This document shows positions 1 to 4,765 of a stretch of 7,385 bases of DNA, piece by piece. The notes below the pieces were generated by a model that saw nothing but the letters and a program-made list of their open reading frames with translations, did not search any database and had not been told where the DNA came from. This DNA comes from Candidatus Nanopelagicaceae bacterium (GTDB lineage Bacteria; Actinomycetota; Actinomycetes; Nanopelagicales; Nanopelagicaceae): positions 1 to 7,385 of the forward strand of contig CANLFL010000037.1 of the NCBI GenBank assembly GCA_947489825.1, in the 5' to 3' direction. Each line of letters starts with the position of its first letter. The stretch's first letter is position 1. The position numbers were made by a program, and so were the translations under genes.

Positions 1-347
1 ATTCCCTTTTCTGCGAGCAGCGCTGCATTCTTTAAATCATTTTTATAGTAGCTATTTCCACCATCAATAATGGTGTCACCCTTTTCAAGATGTTCTGCCA
101 TGGCAACAATTGTTGAATCGGTAACTGCGGCTGGAACCATAATCCAAATTGTTCGAGGTGCTGTGAGCTTTGCAGCTAGATCAGCCATATCTTTTGCGCC
201 GATGGCACCTTCTGCGGCCAAGGTAGCGACCGCATCTGGGCTGACGTCATAGACAGCTGAAGTTATTGAATGACGAGAGAGGCGGCGAACGATATTGGCG
301 CCCATTCTTCCAAGGCCGACCATTCCAAAATTCACGTTCTGGCTCAT
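1..347 (-). CDS. gnd: 6-phosphogluconate dehydrogenase, decarboxylating (N-terminal part, cut by window edge)
   Basis: Converts 6-phosphogluconate to ribulose 5-phosphate and CO2 with reduction of NAD(P)+; it is a cytosolic step of the oxidative pentose phosphate pathway. About 115 codons are visible from the ATG at 347, reading left off the window. The protein begins MSQNVNFGMVGLGRMG, a Rossmann dinucleotide-binding glycine motif (G-L-G-R-M-G, residues 11-16). Near residues 95-104 it has the family signature D-G-G-N-S-Y-Y-K-N-D, which belongs to the substrate site. The tyrosine-rich form of that signature resembles the shorter NAD-type enzymes (about 300 residues), but the full length cannot be seen. 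A Shine-Dalgarno-like GAGGG lies 9 bases upstream of the start. The gene follows pgl by 44 bases on the same strand, and pgl makes its substrate. A TAGAAT hexamer just after the pgl stop could be an extra promoter, but this is weak. Confidence 0.95.
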   Translation of the reverse strand, partial: MSQNVNFGMVGLGRMGANIVRRLSRHSITSAVYDVSPDAVATLAAEGAIGAKDMADLAAKLTAPRTIWIMVPAAVTDSTIVAMAEHLEKGDTIIDGGNSYYKNDLKNAALLAEKG

Positions 348-356
348 ATCCTCATA

Positions 357-361
357 CCCTC
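357..361 (-). promoter_or_regulatory. Shine-Dalgarno-like sequence of gnd
   Basis: GAGGG on the minus strand lies 9 bases before the gnd ATG at 347, an acceptable spacing. A nearer GAGG at 350-353 leaves only two bases to the ATG and is too close to act. This supports the chosen start and co-translation on a pgl-gnd mRNA. Confidence 0.55.
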
Positions 362-391
362 TTTCGAAATTACTTGTGAAGTCTATTCTAA

Positions 392-1111
392 TTACTCAGT
401 AAAGAACGCATCCGTGTCAGCAATAAGACGTGTGTGATCGGCCGCTCTGACATAACTGGCTGGTATCGAGAGATCTCCCTCAATAATCTTGGTAACTGCA
501 TCGGCCTTTGATGCTCCTGCAGCAATAATCCACACAAGAGTAGAGGCGTTAATCATCGAAAGAGTAAACGTTGCACGAACAGCAGGTGGCTTTGGGGAAT
601 CAGTGATTGCAATTACTTTCTCTAATCGATCAATATGAGCAGCGCCCGGAAATAAGGATGCAATATGGCCATCAGGGCCAAGCCCAAGAATTGTGAGATC
701 CATAAAGTTTTCGCCAAGTTCTCTGCTGTAATCAGCAACCGCCTCATCAATCGATGAAACTTCATCGCTAGCTTTAACAAAATGAATAGTTATTGCACTA
801 TTGGTTAGCGTTCTGAGTAGCGGTGCACTGTTTTGTTCCTGGCTATTGCGCTCAACAAATCTCTCATCACTCCACCAAATGTGGAGCCCCTGATATCGAT
901 CAGGATTGGCGTTGCATTCTTCAACTAGCGCTTTGGATAGATCCGCACCAAGAGTTCCACCGGTGAGCGCTAAGTGGAATTCTCCATTTACTCTAAGACC
1001 GATCTTGATTTTCTCATTGAGTTGAGAGAGAACTTGAGAGAGTAACTCCACTGGATCTGCATAAAGCGTAAGGTCGAGATCGTCATCAAAGTCTTCGATC
1101 TCATCGGCCAT
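392..1111 (-). CDS. pgl: 6-phosphogluconolactonase
   Basis: Hydrolyses 6-phosphoglucono-1,5-lactone to 6-phosphogluconate in the cytosol, the step directly before Gnd, whose gene follows. The 239-residue length is normal for the Pgl/DevB family. Visible family motifs are LTGG (49-52), WWSDERFV (79-86) and the strong signature G-L-G-P-D-G-H-I-A-S-L-F-P-G (143-156), whose Asp and His lie in the active site. S-P-K-P-P followed by R179 matches the later conserved block. The first 14 residues are unusually acidic (eight Asp/Glu) and precede the usual family start. No other in-frame start exists before an upstream in-frame TAA, so ATG at 1111 is the only reasonable choice unless the protein starts well inside the domain. 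No Shine-Dalgarno sequence is seen. A GATACT hexamer preceded by TGG ends 6 bases before the ATG, suggesting its own leaderless transcript. The usual actinobacterial partners zwf and opcA are not adjacent on the upstream side. Confidence 0.96.
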   Translation of the reverse strand: MADEIEDFDDDLDLTLYADPVELLSQVLSQLNEKIKIGLRVNGEFHLALTGGTLGADLSKALVEECNANPDRYQGLHIWWSDERFVERNSQEQNSAPLLRTLTNSAITIHFVKASDEVSSIDEAVADYSRELGENFMDLTILGLGPDGHIASLFPGAAHIDRLEKVIAITDSPKPPAVRATFTLSMINASTLVWIIAAGASKADAVTKIIEGDLSIPASYVRAADHTRLIADTDAFFTE

Positions 1112-1117
1112 AGTCCA

Positions 1118-1126
1118 AGTATCCCA
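1118..1126 (-). promoter_or_regulatory. Candidate extended -10 element for leaderless pgl transcript
   Basis: On the minus strand TGG-GATACT precedes the pgl ATG, with the hexamer ending 6 bases from the start codon. GATACT matches four of six bases of TATAAT, lacks the first T, and is preceded by a TGN extension that can compensate for a poor -35. No Shine-Dalgarno sequence is present, so an independent leaderless transcript is plausible although gabT lies only 43 bases upstream. Confidence 0.35.
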
Positions 1127-1154
1127 CGAGTCGAGGAGTTAAAAGAATTAGTGC

Positions 1155-2501
1155 TTAAAGAGAAGCAAAAGCCTCATCAAGAATCCCGAGGGCCTCGATA
1201 AGAAGTTCATCGCTGATAACAAGCGGAGGCAAGAAACGGATGACGTTGCCATAGGTACCAGCGGTCAGAATCAAGACACCCTGAGCTTGGCAATACTTAA
1301 TCACGGTTGCCATCGCGGCAGGGTTTGGATCTTTGCTCCCTGCAACGACAATTTCAATTGCTTGCATGGCACCGCGTCCGCGAACATCGCCGATGACTGG
1401 GTACTTTGCAGCCATTGCAGTGAGTTTTTCGTTAAGGATTTTGCCAATCGCGCGTGCGCGCTCAACAAGCTTATCTTCGCGGATTGCTTCCATTGCACCG
1501 AGAGCAGCGGCGCATGCGATTGGATTTCCACCGTAAGTTCCGCCAAGGCCACCCACATGTGATGAATCCATAATCTCTGCACGAGCCGTTACTGCAGCAA
1601 GTGGTAATCCACCTGCAATTCCCTTAGCGGTAACGATCATATCTGGCTCAACATTTTCATCTTCGACTGCGAAGTAATTCCCAGTGCGAGCAAATCCAGT
1701 CTGAACTTCATCAGCAATAAATACGATTCCATTCTTAGTTGCGTATTCACTCAGGCCAGGAAGGAATCCCTTCGGTGGGACAATAAATCCACCTTCACCT
1801 TGAATTGGTTCGATGATGATCGCAGCAACATTCTTTGCGCCGATCTCTTTCTCAATTTTATGTGTGACATCTGCGAGCGCATCTGCAGCCATTGTCGATA
1901 CATCACCAACCCAACGATAGGCATATGGCATCGGCATGCGATAAATCTCGTTAGCAAATGGACCAAAGCCTTCTTTGTATGGCATGTTCTTTGCAGTCAG
2001 TGCCATCGTGAGGTTGGTGCGTCCGTGATAAGCATGTTCAAAAACAACGATTGCTTGGCGCTTTGTGTAGTGGCGCGCGATCTTGATTGCATTCTCAACG
2101 GCCTCTGCGCCAGAGTTCTGCAAGATTGATTTCTTCTTAAATGTTCCAGGAGTTAGCTCATTGAGCGCTTCACATACTTCGATATATCCCAAGTACGGAG
2201 CGGTAGTGAAGTTTGTATGTGTAAATGCTTGCGCTGCTTCAATTACTCGAGAGACAACTCGTGGATTTGCATTTCCTACAGTAACTACGCCAATTCCTGA
2301 ACCAAGGTCAATGATGCGATTGCCATCGATATCTTCCATAATCGCACCCTCTGCGCGTGCGATGATTGCGGGAATAGCCATACCAAGGCCTGCAGATACT
2401 GCTTCTTTACGTCGAGCCAGCGCCTGGACAGATTTAGGACCAGGAATCTCCGTTGCAATATGACGTGATTGCGGAAGCGGTTCGTGAGCGTTGGAAGTCA
2501 T
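1155..2501 (-). CDS. gabT: 4-aminobutyrate aminotransferase (class III, PLP-dependent)
   Basis: Transfers the amino group of GABA to 2-oxoglutarate, giving succinate semialdehyde and glutamate. At 448 residues it has the usual length of a class III, fold-type I aminotransferase. Visible motifs are the N-terminal D-L-G-S-G-I block (65-70), N-S-G-A-E-A (129-134, cofactor phosphate binding), Y-H-G-R (158-161), E-P-I-Q-G-E-G-G (231-238), D-E-V-Q-T-G (264-269, Asp to the pyridine nitrogen) and K293 in T-A-K-G-I-A-G-G-L-P, the expected Schiff-base lysine. The stretches T-V-G-N-A-N-P-R-V-V and F-T-H-T-N-F are typical of GabT rather than ornithine or acetylornithine aminotransferases. 5-Aminovalerate (lysine route) is a possible second substrate. 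The gene starts 57 bases from a divergent amino-acid decarboxylase. No Shine-Dalgarno sequence precedes the ATG; a TATGAT hexamer ending 6 bases upstream suggests a leaderless mRNA. No terminator-like hairpin is seen between it and pgl. Confidence 0.93.
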   Translation of the reverse strand: MTSNAHEPLPQSRHIATEIPGPKSVQALARRKEAVSAGLGMAIPAIIARAEGAIMEDIDGNRIIDLGSGIGVVTVGNANPRVVSRVIEAAQAFTHTNFTTAPYLGYIEVCEALNELTPGTFKKKSILQNSGAEAVENAIKIARHYTKRQAIVVFEHAYHGRTNLTMALTAKNMPYKEGFGPFANEIYRMPMPYAYRWVGDVSTMAADALADVTHKIEKEIGAKNVAAIIIEPIQGEGGFIVPPKGFLPGLSEYATKNGIVFIADEVQTGFARTGNYFAVEDENVEPDMIVTAKGIAGGLPLAAVTARAEIMDSSHVGGLGGTYGGNPIACAAALGAMEAIREDKLVERARAIGKILNEKLTAMAAKYPVIGDVRGRGAMQAIEIVVAGSKDPNPAAMATVIKYCQAQGVLILTAGTYGNVIRFLPPLVISDELLIEALGILDEAFASL

Positions 2502-2507
2502 GAGTAA

Positions 2508-2513
2508 ATCATA
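2508..2513 (-). promoter_or_regulatory. Candidate -10 element for leaderless gabT transcript
   Basis: On the minus strand TATGAT lies 6 bases before the gabT ATG, so transcription would begin at or next to the A of the start codon. The hexamer fits the actinobacterial TANNNT pattern and matches five of six bases of TATAAT. No convincing -35 box lies 17 bases upstream. No Shine-Dalgarno sequence is present, which fits leaderless expression. Start-site mapping is lacking. Confidence 0.5.
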
Positions 2514-2545
2514 GAGCCTTGGGGAAAGTAGGGCGGCCGAGAAGT

Positions 2546-2551
2546 TAGGCT
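2546..2551 (+). promoter_or_regulatory. Candidate -10 element for the decarboxylase gene
   Basis: TAGGCT on the plus strand ends 7 bases before the ATG at 2559. It fits TANNNT but is a weak match to TATAAT, and no -35 box is recognisable. The spacing and the absence of a Shine-Dalgarno sequence again suggest a leaderless transcript. It overlaps a small palindrome (2547-2557). Confidence 0.38.
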
Positions 2552-2557
2552 TAGCCT
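2547..2557. promoter_or_regulatory. 11-bp palindrome AGGCT-T-AGCCT in the divergent spacer
   Basis: The arms AGGCT and AGCCT are exact reverse complements around a single central T. The palindrome ends one base before the decarboxylase start codon and covers its putative -10 hexamer. A protein bound here could affect the decarboxylase, and perhaps the divergent gabT promoter about 35 bases away. Palindromes this short can occur by chance, so operator function is only a suggestion. Confidence 0.25.
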
Positions 2558-2558
2558 C

Positions 2559-3998
2559 ATGAGTACAGGTGATCTTCGAAACATCGCACCTTTACTCGAT
2601 GCATACCTCTCTTACTTCGAGCGCAAGCGAAGCCCATTTACTATTCCAGGTCACAAGCAGAGAGCATCGCGCTTAAATGCTGGCTTAGGAGCGCTGGTTG
2701 ATTCAGATATTCCACTCTATGGCGGGCTCGATGAAATTAAGCTCACCAACCAAGTGCTTGCACAAGCAGAGAAACTAGCAGCAGATTTCTGGGGCGCAGA
2801 CTTTGCTCGATTTTCAACAGGTGGATCTACTCATGCCAACCAAGCGGTAATTCTTGCACTCGGAAAACCTGGCGATAAAGTTGCAATCAGTCGCACCGCA
2901 CATCGCTCTGTCTTAAGCGCACTCGTGTTGGCCGGCCTTGAACCGCTCTGGCTGACTCCCGATATTGATAGCGCAACAGGAATTCCTCTTGGTATTCCTG
3001 TCAGTGAATTAGAACGAGTGCTTCCTGAAAATCCGATCGCGCTTTTGCTCACTGAACCCGGGTATCTAGGAACACTTTCAGATATTGGTGCGCTAGTAAA
3101 GATTGCACATTCACATTCAATGCCAGTGATTATTGATGCAGCATGGGGTGGACACTTTGGTTTTCATCCAGAGATGCCTGCCCATGTATTACAGATGGGC
3201 GCTGATGCACTGATCACAAGTGTGCATAAAGCACTACCTGGGTATAGCGCATCCGCTCTTTTGTTGGCACAAACTAAATTCTTAAGTGCTGACCGACTTG
3301 AGCAAAGTTTTGAAACTACCCACACCACTTCTCCTGCCGGTGCACCTCTTGCATCCATCGATGCAACGCGTGCCCTTTTGCAGACTCGTGGGGAAGAATT
3401 ACTCGGTGAGCTACTGGGCAATGTTGTCTACTTTAAAGAGAAGGTTCAATCAGAATTTTCGCTGCCAATATTTCTTAACGCCAGCGATTTTCCCGCTGGA
3501 CGGTTTGATCCCACCAAGATCGTTCTTCGAGCAAATCAGCTAGGTGCTTCAGGAGTTGCAATTGAAAGCGCTTTAGGCGAGCACGGAATTCGAGTCGAAA
3601 TGGCCGATCAAGACACCGTCGTCTTCCTTGCAACTCTGGCAGATACGCGCGCAGACTTTGATGAACTTGCTCAAGTGCTGATTGAGATCTCTCGCTCCCA
3701 GCAAAGCACCCCACGGCCTAGCGCTACTGCGCTCAGCTGGTCGGTTATTCCAGAAGTTGGTATCTCAATGCGCGATGCTTACTTTGCAACAACTGAGATG
3801 GTTTCTGCGGCAGATGCTGTTGGAAGAGTGAGTGCCGATTTGATCGCGCCATATCCCCCAGGTGTTGCAGTTATCGCACCTGGTGAGATTTTGACGCAAA
3901 TGATTGTGCAAGGTCTATCTGCTTCACAGAAAGCTGGAGTGCGTATTGCTTATGCAACTGATCCAACCCTTGAAAAGTTTCGGGTTGTAGTTAAGTAA
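2559..3998 (+). CDS. Orn/Lys/Arg-type PLP-dependent amino acid decarboxylase
   Basis: Probably decarboxylates lysine, ornithine or arginine to cadaverine, putrescine or agmatine in the cytosol; the substrate cannot be read from the sequence. At 479 residues it matches the short Bacillus SpeA/YaaO-like form and lacks the N-terminal wing domain of the large enterobacterial enzymes. Visible motifs are F-T-I-P-G-H-K (27-33), L-Y-G-G-L-D-E-I (53-60), G-G-S-T-H-A-N (88-94, cofactor phosphate), T-E-P-G-Y-L-G (165-171), D193 in I-I-D-A-A-W-G-G-H-F (pyridine-nitrogen aspartate) and S-V-H-K-A-L-P (221-227), with K224 the expected PLP lysine. The C-terminal domain carries A-P-Y-P-P-G (430-435) followed by I-A-P-G-E. 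The motif around D193 mixes the D-E-A-H-G-A-H form of Bacillus enzymes with the D-S-A-W form of enterobacterial ones. There is no Shine-Dalgarno sequence. It is divergent from gabT, and its stop abuts that of the convergent SDR gene. Confidence 0.88.
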   Translation: MSTGDLRNIAPLLDAYLSYFERKRSPFTIPGHKQRASRLNAGLGALVDSDIPLYGGLDEIKLTNQVLAQAEKLAADFWGADFARFSTGGSTHANQAVILALGKPGDKVAISRTAHRSVLSALVLAGLEPLWLTPDIDSATGIPLGIPVSELERVLPENPIALLLTEPGYLGTLSDIGALVKIAHSHSMPVIIDAAWGGHFGFHPEMPAHVLQMGADALITSVHKALPGYSASALLLAQTKFLSADRLEQSFETTHTTSPAGAPLASIDATRALLQTRGEELLGELLGNVVYFKEKVQSEFSLPIFLNASDFPAGRFDPTKIVLRANQLGASGVAIESALGEHGIRVEMADQDTVVFLATLADTRADFDELAQVLIEISRSQQSTPRPSATALSWSVIPEVGISMRDAYFATTEMVSAADAVGRVSADLIAPYPPGVAVIAPGEILTQMIVQGLSASQKAGVRIAYATDPTLEKFRVVVK

Positions 3999-4005
3999 TT
4001 ACTTA
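3992..4005. repeat. 14-bp perfect palindrome across two abutting convergent stop codons
   Basis: TAAGTAATTACTTA is its own reverse complement. It is centred exactly on the junction between the decarboxylase stop (TAA, 3996-3998) and the SDR stop (TAA on the minus strand, 3999-4001). Both genes end with a lysine codon AAG followed by TAA, so each contributes one half. It has no loop and no flanking T-run, so it is not a standard terminator. It may be a by-product of the codon match or a protein site. Confidence 0.6.
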
Positions 4006-4748
4006 GTGCGATGAACTTTATGGTTTGCAGCCTGGGCTACCGGGCGAATTACTAGTGAATCAACATTGAAGTGCTCTGGCAAGGTAACGCTCCATCTGAT
4101 TGCTTCAGCAACATCTTCTGCCAATAGCGGTGCGGCAACACCCTCATATACCTTCGCGGCACGATCGGCATCCCCGAATCTAATCTTTGCAAATTCTTCT
4201 GTCTTAACCATGCCTGGTGCAATCTCAGTTACTCGAATTGGAAGGCCATTGAGTTCAAGCCGTAGCGTGCGCGCAAGTGAAGTTTCGGCATGTTTTGCAG
4301 CTACATAGCCTCCACCATTTTCGTAGGCAACATGACCGGCAGTTGACGAGATGATCACGATATGTCCGTGTCCTAGTTTCTGCATTGCTGGCGTGAAGGC
4401 CTTCACCATTCGGACAGTTCCTACAACATTGAGATCGTAAGTCTTACTCCAGATAGCCGGATCTGAATCCAAGACAGAGGCTGCATCAAATGCTCCACCT
4501 GCGTTATTGATGAGTACTGAAACGTTTCGATCGGATAAATCACTCACTAACTGATCAACGCTTTTTTGATCTGTGATATCTAGATAGTGGGCAGTAATTG
4601 CTTCATTTTCAGCAGCAAGTGCTTCAAGACGATCCATGCGACGCGCACATGCAATTACGTCATACCCACTATCTGCTAAAGCACGAGCAGTTGCAGCACC
4701 GATTCCGCTACTTGCCCCTGTGACGATTGCGCATTCACGACTTGTCAT
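3999..4748 (-). CDS. SDR family NADP-dependent oxidoreductase (YdfG-like)
   Basis: A classical short-chain dehydrogenase/reductase of 249 residues, cytosolic, without a signal peptide. Visible motifs are the cofactor glycine motif T-G-A-S-S-G-I-G (10-17), an Arg-Arg pair after the second strand (36-37) that favours NADP, D57 in L-D-I-T, N-N-A-G (81-84), catalytic S135 in I-S-S-T-A-G, and Y148-x3-K152 in Y-V-A-A-K. The overall pattern, including the tail R-P-V-A-Q-A and V-H-R, resembles YdfG-like 3-hydroxy acid (serine/malonic semialdehyde) dehydrogenases, but the substrate is not determined. A semialdehyde substrate would be of interest because gabT makes succinate semialdehyde nearby; this is speculation. 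The gene follows the GH13 gene by 17 bases on the same strand, so it may be co-transcribed. AGGG lies 8 bases upstream of the ATG as a weak Shine-Dalgarno sequence, and the same bases belong to a TAGGGT hexamer that could be a leaderless -10. The stop codon abuts the decarboxylase stop. Confidence 0.9.
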   Translation of the reverse strand: MTSRECAIVTGASSGIGAATARALADSGYDVIACARRMDRLEALAAENEAITAHYLDITDQKSVDQLVSDLSDRNVSVLINNAGGAFDAASVLDSDPAIWSKTYDLNVVGTVRMVKAFTPAMQKLGHGHIVIISSTAGHVAYENGGGYVAAKHAETSLARTLRLELNGLPIRVTEIAPGMVKTEEFAKIRFGDADRAAKVYEGVAAPLLAEDVAEAIRWSVTLPEHFNVDSLVIRPVAQAANHKVHRTK

Positions 4749-4755
4749 ATCAAAG

Positions 4756-4761
4756 ACCCTA
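4756..4761 (-). promoter_or_regulatory. Candidate -10 element or Shine-Dalgarno upstream of the SDR gene
   Basis: TAGGGT on the minus strand ends 7 bases before the SDR ATG and fits TANNNT. The embedded AGGG could equally be a ribosome binding site in a transcript from the GH13 gene, which ends only 17 bases upstream. The sequence alone does not decide between these readings. Confidence 0.3.
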
Positions 4762-4765
4762 ACAC

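Noticed and set aside
70..252. 60-residue open frame on the plus strand near the left edge
   Set aside because: It is antisense to the N-terminal part of gnd, which carries clear NAD(P)-binding and substrate motifs.
344..355. Tiny frame ATG-AGG-ATA-TGA overlapping the gnd start by ATGA, as a possible leader peptide
   Set aside because: The available GAGGG is one base from this ATG, too close for it but well spaced for gnd. Three codons carry no regulatory signal such as repeated codons.
1287..2463. Long open frames on the plus strand opposite gabT (for example 1800-2129 and 2083-2463)
   Set aside because: They lie entirely antisense to a well-supported gabT, show no recognisable domain, have low-complexity Ser/Ala-rich translations typical of the opposite strand, and lack ribosome sites.
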